Of a stretch of DNA of 64,000 nucleotides, positions 18,135-27,043 are shown piece by piece. The notes under the pieces were generated by a model that saw only the letters and a program-made list of their open reading frames with translations, searched no databases and had not been told where the DNA came from. Origin of the DNA: Ascidiaceihabitans sp039975415 (GTDB taxonomy: Bacteria; Pseudomonadota; Alphaproteobacteria; Rhodobacterales; Rhodobacteraceae); assembly GCF_039975415.1 (NCBI RefSeq), contig NZ_JBDWHD010000010.1; one strand, written 5' to 3'. The position numbers and the translations under genes were made by a program. The stretch's first letter is position 1. The number at the start of each line of letters is the position of its first letter.

Positions 18135-19430
18135 TTAGTAGTAACCCGCTTCCGACATGATTGCGTCAGCCGCTGCTTGTGCAGCTTCCAAGGCTTCATC
18201 TACGGATTTCGCACCTGACAAAGCAGCTGCCATTTCTTGCGCAACCGCAGAACCCACTTCCGGGAACTCGGGGATCGCTGCGAATTGAACACCTACGTAT
18301 GGCTTGATGTCTGTGGCTTCTGGGGCCGCAGATTCAATGGCTGCCATTTCAGCAGCAGCGAAAGGTGCTGCGGCTTGGAATTCAGGGATCGCATATGTGG
18401 AAGCGCGTGTACCTGTTGGCACTTTGCCCCAACCAAAGTCTGGGTGGTTGCCCACGGCTTTGATGTACTCTTTGGACGTGGCCCATTCGATGAACGCTTG
18501 GGATTCAGCAGCGTTCGGGGAACCGGCCGGAACCGCCATCGCCCATGCCCACAACCAGTTCGCGCCCACTGGGTTACCAGCGTTCGGGGACTGGGCGTAT
18601 GCAACGCCGTCAACTGTCAAGAAAGATGCCGCGATTGTGGCGTCGATCCACATGCCGCATTTGCCTTCGTTGTACAAAGCCAAGATTTCGTTGAAGGAGT
18701 TGCCTTCAGAACCGGGAGGGCCGTAGTTGCCCAGCAGATCAACGTAAAAGTTGATGGCCGCTTTCCATTCGTCTGAATCAAGCGTTGGTTTGAAGTCTGC
18801 GTCGAACCACGCACCGCCAAAGGAGTTCACAACGGTCGTGATGAACGCCATGTTGTCGCCCCAACCTGGCTTACCGCGCAAGCATGCGCCGTAAACGCCG
18901 GCATCTGGGTTGTGGATTGCAGCGGCTGCCGCTTTCACGTTGTCCCAGCTGTCGTTGTCGGCGATGTTTACGCCTGCGGCGTCTGTCAGGTCCTTGCGGT
19001 ACATGACCATGGACGATTCACCGTAGAATGGTGCCGCGTACAATGTGCCTTCGTGGGACAAGCCGTTGCGCATCGCTGGCAGCATGTCGTCAACGTCATA
19101 GTCTGCGCCGAACTCAAGTGGTTCGATCCAGCCTGCGGCACCCCAGATTGGTGCTTCTTGCATGCCGATGTTGATGATGTCGTACTGGCCGCCACCTGTG
19201 GCTGTGTCGGATGTGACTTGCTCGCGCAGAACGCCTTCTTCCAGCGACACCCAGTTCAGCTTTACGCCGGTTTCTTCGGTGTAGGCTTCAGCCACTTTTT
19301 GCATGTTGATCATGTGACCGTTGTTCACGATCGCAATCGTAAGTTCCTTGGCGTGACCATCGGCCAACGCGAAAGACGCACCAGCGATACCAAGCGTCAA
19401 GCCAAGCGCAGTGTTACGAAGAGATTTCAT
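18135..19430 (-). CDS. mtlE: Polyol ABC transporter substrate-binding protein (MtlE/SmoE-like)
   Basis: 431 aa periplasmic lipid-free binding protein. Sec signal peptide MKSLRNTALGLTLGIAGASF with cleavage after ...ALADG. Extracellular solute-binding family 1 pattern follows: EEGVLREQVTSDTATGGGQYD, YAAPFYGESSMVMYRKDL, GKCGMWIDATIAASF. First gene of the mtl operon, so the promoter should lie in 19431-19640, where a paired TTGATAGATT/AATCTATCAA element is seen. Confidence 0.94.
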   Translation of the reverse strand: MKSLRNTALGLTLGIAGASFALADGHAKELTIAIVNNGHMINMQKVAEAYTEETGVKLNWVSLEEGVLREQVTSDTATGGGQYDIINIGMQEAPIWGAAGWIEPLEFGADYDVDDMLPAMRNGLSHEGTLYAAPFYGESSMVMYRKDLTDAAGVNIADNDSWDNVKAAAAAIHNPDAGVYGACLRGKPGWGDNMAFITTVVNSFGGAWFDADFKPTLDSDEWKAAINFYVDLLGNYGPPGSEGNSFNEILALYNEGKCGMWIDATIAASFLTVDGVAYAQSPNAGNPVGANWLWAWAMAVPAGSPNAAESQAFIEWATSKEYIKAVGNHPDFGWGKVPTGTRASTYAIPEFQAAAPFAAAEMAAIESAAPEATDIKPYVGVQFAAIPEFPEVGSAVAQEMAAALSGAKSVDEALEAAQAAADAIMSEAGYY

Positions 19431-19479
19431 AGATTTCCTCCCAGAAATGACAGAATCGTTTTTTGTCTGTCCTATAAGA

Positions 19480-19520
19480 TTGATAGATTAACTCCGTCCA
19501 CTCTAATACAAATCTATCAA
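19480..19520. promoter_or_regulatory. Inverted repeat upstream of mtlE (candidate operator)
   Basis: TTGATAGATT at 19480-19489 and its exact reverse complement AATCTATCAA at 19511-19520, centres 31 bases (about three helical turns) apart, 50-90 bases upstream of the mtlE ATG. The 7-base core TGATAGA also forms palindromes in front of the xylA regulator (22137) and the hyu operon (32384). Binding protein unknown. Confidence 0.5.
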
Positions 19521-19633
19521 AATAGCGTACAAATGCATCAAATATCCCGCAAAAACGAGGTATTGTTGTGCATTTATCAGTGGCCTGTTCCGATAATGGC
19601 TGCCTAGGCGATGTCTAGATCTTATCCAAAACA

Positions 19634-19667
19634 CACAAAAGGCGGACAGGGTTGCCCGCCTTTTGTG
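19634..19667 (-). terminator. Rho-independent terminator after xylA
   Basis: Perfect 12-bp stem CACAAAAGGCGG / CCGCCTTTTGTG with a 10-base loop, 26 bases downstream of the xylA stop on the minus strand, followed in that direction by TGTTTTGG. It separates xylA from the mtlE promoter. Confidence 0.8.
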
Positions 19668-19692
19668 ATTGCTTGATAGGGCAAAGAACCGA

Positions 19693-20988
19693 TCAGACGA
19701 AACGGTTGACGATGTTTTCCAAAATCTCTTGTTTGCCGGACCGCGGGGCAGGATCGATGCCCGTTGACGCGACCCGCTCTGCGATACTTGAAAAGTCGCT
19801 GGCCAGCATAGCTTTGGCGTCGGATGTGTCCCAACCCGCATAGCGATCTTGCCGCATTGCTTCCAAGGTGCCGTCTTCCGTCATGGCCACTGCCGCTTTG
19901 AAACCACGCGCACAAATGTCCATTGCACCGGCGTGCGCCGCAATCAGATCTTGTGCATCCAAAGATTGCCGGCGCAGCTTTGCGTCAAAGTTTGTGCCCC
20001 CCGTTTTGAAGCCACCCGCTTTGATGACCTCATAGTAAGCCAAAGCCACTTCGGGCGTGTTGTTGGGGAACTGATCCGTATCCCACCCCGATTGATAGTC
20101 ATTCCGGTTCATGTCGATTGACCCAAAAATGCCCAGGCTGCTGGCAAGCGCCAATTCGTGTTCAAACGAGTGTCCGGCAAGAATTGCGTGCCCTTGTTCG
20201 ATGTTCATTTGCACTTCGTCTTCCAGCCCGAAATCTTTCAAGAAGCCATACACGGTTGCCACATCATAATCATACTGGTGCTTTGATGGCTCTTGCGGCT
20301 TTGGCTCAACAAGGATGGCGCCCTTGAAACCAATCTTGTGTTTGTATTCGACTGCCATCTGCAAAAAACGCCCCGCGTTCTGGCGTTCGCGCTTCATGTC
20401 CGTGTTCAGAAGCGTCTCATACCCTTCACGCCCCCCCCAAAGCACATAGTTCTGGCCATCCAGCTTATGCGTCGCATCCATACACGCCTTGACCGTGGCA
20501 GCGGACCACGCAAAGACATCCGGGTCGGGGTTTGTGGCCGCGCCAGACATAAACCGGCGATGGCTGAACATGTTTGCGGTTCCCCACAGCAATTTCGTTT
20601 TTGCCCCGTCCATCTTTGCGCCAAAATAATCAATGATTTCCTCAAAGTTGCGCAGACTTTCGGCAAAGCTATCCCCTTCGGGACGGATATCGGCATCATG
20701 CCAACAAAAGAACGGCACATTGAGCAGATCAAACATTTCAAAGGCCACATCCGCCTTCATACGCGCCAAATCCATGGTATTCCCAAACCAGGGGCGCTCG
20801 AATGTTTCTCCGCCAAACGGATCACCGCCCGGCCACGCAAACGAATGCCAATAGGCCACGGCGAAACGCAAATGCTCCTCCATCCGTTTGCCCATTACGA
20901 TCTCGTCTGGGTTATAGTGCCTAAAGGCCAGATCGGTGCTGCTGGGGTCATAGCGTAGCGGCGTTATACCTTTGAAAAAATCAGTCAT
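19693..20988 (-). CDS. xylA: Xylose isomerase
   Basis: 431 aa, class II length. Converts D-xylose to D-xylulose (and glucose to fructose). The catalytic His/Asp motif FFCWHDADIRPEG puts His97 and Asp100 in place. Metal-binding motifs follow: ILVEPKPQEPSKHQYD, NIEQGHAILAGHSFEHEL and SIDMNRNDYQSGWDTDQFP. Small departures from the commonest form are NIEQGH instead of NIEANH and IDMNRND instead of IDANRGD. The ATG lies inside the 3' end of the LacI-type regulator, so the two form one unit. No xylulokinase is visible in the window. Confidence 0.95.
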   Translation of the reverse strand: MTDFFKGITPLRYDPSSTDLAFRHYNPDEIVMGKRMEEHLRFAVAYWHSFAWPGGDPFGGETFERPWFGNTMDLARMKADVAFEMFDLLNVPFFCWHDADIRPEGDSFAESLRNFEEIIDYFGAKMDGAKTKLLWGTANMFSHRRFMSGAATNPDPDVFAWSAATVKACMDATHKLDGQNYVLWGGREGYETLLNTDMKRERQNAGRFLQMAVEYKHKIGFKGAILVEPKPQEPSKHQYDYDVATVYGFLKDFGLEDEVQMNIEQGHAILAGHSFEHELALASSLGIFGSIDMNRNDYQSGWDTDQFPNNTPEVALAYYEVIKAGGFKTGGTNFDAKLRRQSLDAQDLIAAHAGAMDICARGFKAAVAMTEDGTLEAMRQDRYAGWDTSDAKAMLASDFSSIAERVASTGIDPAPRSGKQEILENIVNRFV

Positions 20989-22048
20989 GGGAAGTGTCTT
21001 TCATCATTGCCAAAGTGGGGTCCGCAGGAAGGTTATCGCGGACATATATAGTGGGAACCAAATCAGGGGCCGGAGGCGGCGAACGCCCGTCGATCAAGGC
21101 CTTCAACACGCTAAGGGCCCTGTTCACTTCCACATCCGGCCCTTGATCAATCACCAGATCGATATGCCCGTGTTGCAAAGCGTGGCATGTGTCCGGCATC
21201 AATTCATGCGCCACACAAAAGGGGCGGTGGGTTTGGTCAAGCTGCGCCATTGCATCTATCAGGCCAACGTTGCCGGCACCGATGTTGTAAAGCGCAGTGA
21301 TACCGGACGATTTATCGACCGCCTGCTCAACTTCGGCTTTCACGACATTTGGATCATCGCAGGTCATCACCGGAACATTCACCGCAAGATTTGGGAAATC
21401 ACGGTGTATTACCTCGTAAAAGCCAGCCAAACGATCCGCGTGGTCATGGGCCTCGGTGGATCCGGCAAGGATGTGGATACGCCCCGATTGCCCGCCATGC
21501 GACACTCCGACAAGACGGGCGGCCGTGCGCCCTGCGGCGACATTATCGATGCCAATATAGGCCGAGCGCAGATGCTTGGGCAGGTCAGACACCAAGCTGA
21601 TGATGTGAACGCCCTGCTCTACCAAGCGCTCTATCGGGGCCTCCAGTTCAGTGCTTTGCAGCCCGACAACAGCAACACCATCGAAACCCTGATCAGCAAT
21701 CGCGCTCAAACACGACTTGAGACCGCCCACGGCAAAGGCATCGACACCGATAGCCGTTGCGCTGATCTGATCCTTTGCAAGATGGTCCGACAGCCCATGC
21801 AGATGACTGCGGATACGATCGTAGAACGCATTGGGTCCGTTCGGAAGCAGGAAAGCAAGCCGGTAAATCCGTTTGCGCGACAGGTTGGCGGCGGCAACAT
21901 TGCGCACATAACCCAAAGCAACCATCGCATCACGGACCTTGCGGGTGGATTTTTCCGCGACATTCCCCCGCTTATTAATAACGCGATCAGCAGTTGCATA
22001 GCTGACACCCGCGGACTTCGCCACGTCACTTAACGTCGGGTTCTTCAT
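20981..22048 (-). CDS. LacI-family transcriptional regulator (xylA operon)
   Basis: 355 aa from ATG 22048, chosen because MKNPTLSDVAKSAGVSYATA is the canonical LacI N-terminus; the frame extends 11 codons further. Helix-turn-helix and hinge (TLSDVAKSAGVSYATADRVI; YVRNVAAANLSRKRIYRLAF) are followed by a periplasmic-binding-protein sensor domain. It overlaps the xylA start, so the regulator and isomerase are co-transcribed and probably autoregulated via the repeats at 22102-22151. Confidence 0.93.
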   Translation of the reverse strand: MKNPTLSDVAKSAGVSYATADRVINKRGNVAEKSTRKVRDAMVALGYVRNVAAANLSRKRIYRLAFLLPNGPNAFYDRIRSHLHGLSDHLAKDQISATAIGVDAFAVGGLKSCLSAIADQGFDGVAVVGLQSTELEAPIERLVEQGVHIISLVSDLPKHLRSAYIGIDNVAAGRTAARLVGVSHGGQSGRIHILAGSTEAHDHADRLAGFYEVIHRDFPNLAVNVPVMTCDDPNVVKAEVEQAVDKSSGITALYNIGAGNVGLIDAMAQLDQTHRPFCVAHELMPDTCHALQHGHIDLVIDQGPDVEVNRALSVLKALIDGRSPPPAPDLVPTIYVRDNLPADPTLAMMKDTSHD

Positions 22049-22101
22049 GCCACCTCCATCGCAGTTACTGTGGTGCCGCATTTGCTACCGCTAGAAATGG
22101 T

Positions 22102-22134
22102 ATACGTCAATCACACTTTGACATACGTCAATCA
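22102..22134. promoter_or_regulatory. Tandem 12-base repeat in the lacI-xylA promoter
   Basis: ATACGTCAATCA occurs exactly at 22102-22113 and 22123-22134, 21 bases apart (two helical turns, same face). The second copy also sits in the palindrome TTGAC-ATAC-GTCAA (22118-22131). It lies 54-86 bases upstream of the regulator ATG, as expected for an operator pair. Confidence 0.6.
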
Positions 22135-22136
22135 TT

Positions 22137-22151
22137 TCTATCATTGATAGA
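22137..22151. promoter_or_regulatory. 15-base palindrome TCTATCA-T-TGATAGA
   Basis: Perfect inverted repeat of 7 bases around a single T, immediately left of the cold-shock gene leader and right of the tandem repeats. It uses the same TGATAGA core seen at mtlE and hyu. Candidate operator for the LacI-type protein or a shared sugar regulator. Confidence 0.5.
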
Positions 22152-22370
22152 ATTTCGCTTTTTGAGGGGCGTCGACTTCACGACAAGATGCCGCACTGCA
22201 GTCGGCGTTTTGATGCGTATTTGTCTTGCTTTCTACAGCTTATGGCCCTAACCAGCGGGTGCTACGTTACCACTATCGTTTTTTCTGCTCCTAAAGGCTC
22301 AGTCTTGCGATCTTGCACTGACCACGCCGACCTGCCGCATTCCGCGGGCAGTATTTTAAGGAGAAACACG

Positions 22371-22577
22371 ATGGCTAATGGCACCGTGAAATGGTTCAAC
22401 TCTACTAAAGGCTTCGGCTTTATCGCACCTGACGAAGGTGGCAAAGACGTGTTTGTACACATCTCTGCAGTTGAGCGCGCAGGCCTCACAGGCTTGGCAG
22501 ACAACCAAAAAGTCACATTCGACATCGAAGCTGGCCGCGATAACCGCGAAAGCGCGACAAACATCGCATTGGCGTAA
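22371..22577 (+). CDS. Cold-shock protein (CspA family)
   Basis: 68 aa OB-fold nucleic-acid chaperone. RNP1 (KGFGFIAP) and RNP2 (VFVHISAVE) motifs are intact; length is normal. The start at 22371 is set by a strong AAGGAG at 22358-22363 eight bases upstream; the frame runs back to 22188 but that is leader. A leader of up to about 200 bases is possible, as in cold-inducible csp genes. A strong terminator follows at 22623. Confidence 0.96.
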   Translation: MANGTVKWFNSTKGFGFIAPDEGGKDVFVHISAVERAGLTGLADNQKVTFDIEAGRDNRESATNIALA

Positions 22578-22622
22578 GCTGATCTGGCAGCCGACTTTAC
22601 GTCGGCGGCAACCAAGAATTCG

Positions 22623-22652
22623 AAGGCGCACGGTACTCCGTGCGCCTTTTTT
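22623..22652 (+). terminator. Rho-independent terminator after the cold-shock gene
   Basis: 11-bp perfect stem AAGGCGCACGG / CCGTGCGCCTT with TACT loop, running into TTTTTT. The remaining sequence to the chemoreceptor at 22885 contains nothing else I recognise. Confidence 0.9.
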
Positions 22653-22884
22653 GCATTTCGTGATGTGTGACCAGCGCGCCTAAATATGCCTACGCCAAAC
22701 GACCCATTGGCAATTGATTTCCAATGCAAATTACGAATGCCCCACTTTTGACTTGGTCACTTTGCCATGGGGTTTCAACAAATCGTAACCGAATCGAACT
22801 AGTCAAATGCAACATCATCTGATGCTGTAGCAGATCCGCGATCGTTCTATGGATTCAGTGATCTTTGGGACGATTGAGGTTAAT

Positions 22885-25368
22885 ATGAAAAAACCTATCC
22901 GCAACATCGCTATTGGCGTGAAATTGCCCATTGCGATCGCATGTTCGGTAGCAATCACGGTCATCGCACTGACGATCGTTAGTGTCACTGCAGCGCGCGG
23001 TATCATTGCCAATTCTGTGGAAGAAAAACTGGAATCAATTGCAATGATGCAGGCCGACCGGGTGAATGACCTGTTTGGCTCAATTGAGCGTGACATCAGG
23101 CTTCAATCGGCCACCCCGCTTATCGCCCAAGCGCTTGTTGCCTTTACCGACGGATTCGAAAGTCTCGGGGAAGACGCATATGACACCCTAACTCGTGTTT
23201 ATATCCACGAAAATGAGAATCCGACCGGTCAAAAGGATCTGTTGGTAAAAGCCGACACTCAATCAAGCTACGGGTTCATGCACAGCATTTACCATCCCGT
23301 TCTGGACAATCTGCAGAATGAAATGGGCTATTATGATTTGTTCCTTTTCGATGTGAAAGGAAACCTAGTCTACAGCGTTTTTAAAGAAAACGATTTTGCG
23401 ACCAACCTTGTCGACGGCATGTGGAAGGATACCGGGTTGGCCACAGCCTTCTCCAAAGCATTGGAGCGGACACCAGACCAGGAAACAGTGTATGTAGATT
23501 TCACCAGATACGGGCCTTCACACTCTACTGCTGCCGCATTCATGTCGCGCCCTGTTATTGACCAGAACGGCATTCTCGTCGGTGTATTAGCGTATCAAAT
23601 GCCAATTGGGGCTTTGAACCAGGCTGCAGGCGATCTGCAAGGCCTTGGTGCAACTGCGAATGGGTTCCTAATTGGAGATGATCACCTTTTGCGCTCTAGC
23701 TCAATTCAAACAAACGAAACCGACATTCTCGAACTGGCGCACAACGGTGAAATCATTGCACGCGGGCTGGCAGATCAAAGTGGTAGTTTTTCCGATACCG
23801 GATTTAACGGCCAAGACGTGATGGGTTACTTTAATCCAATCGAATTTCTTGGCACCAAAATGGTCGCGATCGTGCAGCAAGATACAAAAGAGCTTTTTGC
23901 CGGAGTTGGCCCTTTGGTATTCAAAATTTTGCTGTTTTCTCTCGCAATTTTCTTAACAGTATTGATGGCCGCAATCATGTTTTCGCGCAGCATTTCAGTG
24001 CCGATCAAAAACCTTACAAATTCTGTAAAAGACGTAGCAGCTGGAAATTTGCAAACCAATGTGCCTGAAACAACACGCGGCGATGAGATAGGTAGCCTTG
24101 CCAGGGCAACTGAAGTTTTTCGACAGAATGCGCTCAAGATTGACGCATTAAACGCAGAACAAACCCGTGCGAACACGAAGATGGAACAACTCAATACTGA
24201 ACGTGAATCTGCCGCTCAAAGGGAAGCACTTTTGGCTGCTGAAAAAATTGAAGCCGACAAAGCTGCGGCTGCAGAACGTCAGGAAATGATGGAAATTTTA
24301 GGGCAGTCCATCGGCCAAGTTGTCAATGAGGCCATTGCCGGCAATTTTTCCACACGCATCGAAACGCAATTTGACGATCAAACATTAGTTGCGCTGTCAA
24401 ACGACATCAATGCCTTGATGCAGGCCGTGGACAGTGGCTTAACAGAAACAGGCCGATTGCTGGAGCGTGTCGCTCAAGGTGATTTTTCCCAACGGATGAC
24501 GGGCCGATTTGATGGTGCTTTCGCCGATTTGCAGCGAAATGTGAATGACATGATAGATGCTTTGACCTCGCTGATCGTCGATATTGCCGACACAGGAGAG
24601 ACCCTGGCGATTTCTTCTTCCGACATGCAAGAAACAGCACAAGCGCTTTCCCAACGCGCCGAAGAAAATGCAGCATCCGTTGAAGAAACATCGTCCGCAC
24701 TTGAACACTTGTCTTCCTCCGTCCGGCAGGTACGAGACAATGTCCATGAAGCAAGCGCAGATGCAACAGAAGCCCGGAAAACTGCAGCCTCAAGCGAAAA
24801 GATCGCGGCAGAAGCGGTGTCTTCGATGGACCGCATCGCAGAAGGATCGCGTGAAATCACCCGTGTGGTTGCTGTCATCAATGAAATCGCCTTTCAAATT
24901 AACCTTCTCGCGTTAAACGCCGGTGTCGAAGCCGCAAGAGCAGGCGAGGCAGGACGCGGGTTCTCCGTTGTTGCATCCGAAGTGAGAGCTTTGGCACAAC
25001 GCGCCAGCGAAGCAGCTACTGAAATCGAGGGTGTCATTTCAGCAAGCGACATCGCCGTAACAGATGGCGTTTCCAAAGTCGGAAGTGCGCGAAATCTGCT
25101 TGAACACATTGCGGCACGAGTCGTTGCGATCTCTGACCGTGTCGAAGTCGTTACGGCCGCTGTATCTGAGCAATCAAAGGGAATTGATGAAATTTCCACA
25201 GCTGCGATTGCAATAGAACAAAACACTCAAAAACAAGCGGCCTCTTTGGAAGAAGTTACGGCTTCCACTTTGGAATTGGCAAGCCAGTCTCGTGACTTGA
25301 AAAAATCGACAGCACGCTTTCAAATCGAAGCCCCAAATCACAGTCAAAACAATCGGAAAGCGGGTTAA
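22885..25368 (+). CDS. Methyl-accepting chemotaxis protein
   Basis: 827 aa from ATG 22885 (GAGG ten bases before; an earlier ATG at 22849 has no ribosome site). TM1 is at about 12-34 (LPIAIACSVAITVIALTIVS). A periplasmic Cache-like sensor spans about 40-335. TM2 is at about 342-365, with HAMP at about 366-420 (DVAAGNLQTNVPETTRGDEI). A second HAMP-like stretch at about 475-560 precedes the signalling domain. The hairpin tip with EIAFQINLLALNAGVEAARA binds CheA/CheW. Ligand unknown. No other chemotaxis gene is near, so it is an orphan receptor. Confidence 0.95.
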   Translation: MKKPIRNIAIGVKLPIAIACSVAITVIALTIVSVTAARGIIANSVEEKLESIAMMQADRVNDLFGSIERDIRLQSATPLIAQALVAFTDGFESLGEDAYDTLTRVYIHENENPTGQKDLLVKADTQSSYGFMHSIYHPVLDNLQNEMGYYDLFLFDVKGNLVYSVFKENDFATNLVDGMWKDTGLATAFSKALERTPDQETVYVDFTRYGPSHSTAAAFMSRPVIDQNGILVGVLAYQMPIGALNQAAGDLQGLGATANGFLIGDDHLLRSSSIQTNETDILELAHNGEIIARGLADQSGSFSDTGFNGQDVMGYFNPIEFLGTKMVAIVQQDTKELFAGVGPLVFKILLFSLAIFLTVLMAAIMFSRSISVPIKNLTNSVKDVAAGNLQTNVPETTRGDEIGSLARATEVFRQNALKIDALNAEQTRANTKMEQLNTERESAAQREALLAAEKIEADKAAAAERQEMMEILGQSIGQVVNEAIAGNFSTRIETQFDDQTLVALSNDINALMQAVDSGLTETGRLLERVAQGDFSQRMTGRFDGAFADLQRNVNDMIDALTSLIVDIADTGETLAISSSDMQETAQALSQRAEENAASVEETSSALEHLSSSVRQVRDNVHEASADATEARKTAASSEKIAAEAVSSMDRIAEGSREITRVVAVINEIAFQINLLALNAGVEAARAGEAGRGFSVVASEVRALAQRASEAATEIEGVISASDIAVTDGVSKVGSARNLLEHIAARVVAISDRVEVVTAAVSEQSKGIDEISTAAIAIEQNTQKQAASLEEVTASTLELASQSRDLKKSTARFQIEAPNHSQNNRKAG

Positions 25369-26104
25369 AAAACCCTGCGCAATAACCGTTTATAATATCA
25401 GTTCGCACACGGGCGACCAAGTAACCTGCCCACCCGAACGATATAATTTTGGTCAGACTAAACGTAAGCTGCCAAAATGTTCAAAGACCGCTTTTGGACC
25501 ACCCAAACGGTTTAAAACTGGCGCCAAAATACTGTGCAAATATCCATGTTTTACGTGCTCATTACACGGGATCCCATCTCGGCGCACATGTGGCAAAACT
25601 GCTAGGGCCGTTTCCAGAGCGTCGACTGCTTAGGCTGTGAATAATTCGAAAACGTGGTCATCGAGGTTAGCTGCGACAACCGCTTCCAGTAGAAACACAA
25701 ACAAGATGTTGTGCAAAGAAAAGCAGGCCACAGGCCTTGGCATGGCCAGGACGGCACAAGCGGCTGATGCCTTTTCAGCACCGTCAGATACGTCACGTCT
25801 TTACCAACCAGTACACGAATGCACCCCCAGTTTCACCTTCTTATCCAGTGCAACGCATTGAACATCAAATTCAATCACTACCAAATCATACACTTTTGAA
25901 GCCAGAAAATGCGGTTTTTCCGACTATGATCAAACTGCACCAGGTTCTCTTCCATGTGACCGCAAAAAACCTGTGCAGAGAACTATTATTCATGTTGCCT
26001 TGGATCGAGAACTTGGAAAAGGTTAGCGACGTTGCGCCTTCGCTCATTATTGCAATCAGGTTCAAAGATTTTTGACGACAGAACCCAAATCGAACTCGCC
26101 TGAC
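25369..26104. other. Gene-poor interval
   Basis: About 735 bases between the chemoreceptor and the LysR gene. Frames of 60-110 codons exist on both strands (for example 25737-26075 plus, 25602-25796 minus). Their composition does not look coding and I recognise no domain, transposase or RNA. The AT content is higher than in neighbouring genes, which would fit decayed or foreign DNA, but no terminal repeats were seen. Confidence 0.5.
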
Positions 26105-26944
26105 CTAAGAAATTGAAATTAAATGATTAACCGAACTAAACCAGCTCCAGTTTTTCTCGGCAGATTTATTTGATGTCAGATAGACCCTTCGTTCAAAAAC
26201 AGGTGCTGAGGGTACAGTAAACATCGAACCATTTGACACAGCATCCGCCACCATTCGAAGCGGTACATAAGCCGAACCGCCTGCGCGTAATAGATGCTGT
26301 AGCCCCATGGTGGCCGTACCAAAACTTAACCGCGGGCTCACTGCATTTGTAAATGCGGACGCATGATCGCGACCAAAGTCCTGGCCTCCTTCCACAAAAA
26401 CATAACCTGCATCCTCACGCCCAAGGCTGTCATGATGCGTTGCGACCAACGTTAATTGATCGGGCTTCAATTCCGTCTGACTTTGGCGTGGAGAAATTGC
26501 CGCACGGTAAGTGAAAGCAATGTCTGACCGTCCAGAGCCAAGCCATTCGGCGACGTCAGACTGGCTGCCCAACCAGACTGAAATCGCAGTCGCCGGATAT
26601 CTGTTTTGCAAATTGACAAAGAATCTCTCTCCCAATCCGGGCCACAAATCCGTTTCACACGCCAAATTGCACACCCCCGATAGCTCTTCTGGCAGCGACG
26701 CCTCTTGCTGTGCCTGTCGCCACAGTTCGGAAATCGTGTCCGCATACCGCAAAAGGCGCATGCCAGCCGCCGTCAAGGTTGCACCCGATTTGCTGCGGTT
26801 GATTAGGGTTTGACCAACTGTGTCCTCAAGGGTTTTCAAACGTGCAGTTACTGTCGACTGGGTCACATTCAACGCCTCCGATGCACGGACAAGGCTGCCG
26901 GTTTCGACAATAGAAAGGAAAGTTCTGAGCTCGGACAAATTCAT
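26105..26944 (-). CDS. LysR-family regulator, divergent from the oxygenase cluster
   Basis: 279 aa from ATG 26944, giving the typical LysR N-terminus MNLSELRTFLSIVETGSLVR with helix-turn-helix SLVRASEALNVTQSTVTARL. A substrate-binding domain follows. It is divergent from the flavin reductase gene, with 99 bases between and a 15-base palindrome at 26955 placed where LysR proteins bind. Likely inducer is the substrate of the cluster (TgnR-like position). Confidence 0.92.
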   Translation of the reverse strand: MNLSELRTFLSIVETGSLVRASEALNVTQSTVTARLKTLEDTVGQTLINRSKSGATLTAAGMRLLRYADTISELWRQAQQEASLPEELSGVCNLACETDLWPGLGERFFVNLQNRYPATAISVWLGSQSDVAEWLGSGRSDIAFTYRAAISPRQSQTELKPDQLTLVATHHDSLGREDAGYVFVEGGQDFGRDHASAFTNAVSPRLSFGTATMGLQHLLRAGGSAYVPLRMVADAVSNGSMFTVPSAPVFERRVYLTSNKSAEKNWSWFSSVNHLISIS

Positions 26945-26954
26945 ATGTACATAA

Positions 26955-26969
26955 TTCGAATATTTCGAA
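26955..26969. promoter_or_regulatory. LysR-type operator TTCGAA-TAT-TTCGAA
   Basis: Perfect 15-base inverted repeat containing a T-N11-A box (T at 26956, A at 26968), 11 bases upstream of the LysR ATG and 75 before the flavin reductase ATG. This is the usual geometry for LysR autorepression and divergent activation. Confidence 0.6.
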
Positions 26970-27043
26970 CTTACTGTCAAATAACTTTCAATATCATATA
27001 TCTAAGTTTTACATTACCCTCTCCTCAAAAGGAGAAACGCTTG

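Noticed and set aside
25602..25796. Minus-strand 64-codon frame considered as a transposase remnant
   Set aside because: No DDE or HTH pattern and no terminal inverted repeats; composition looks non-coding.
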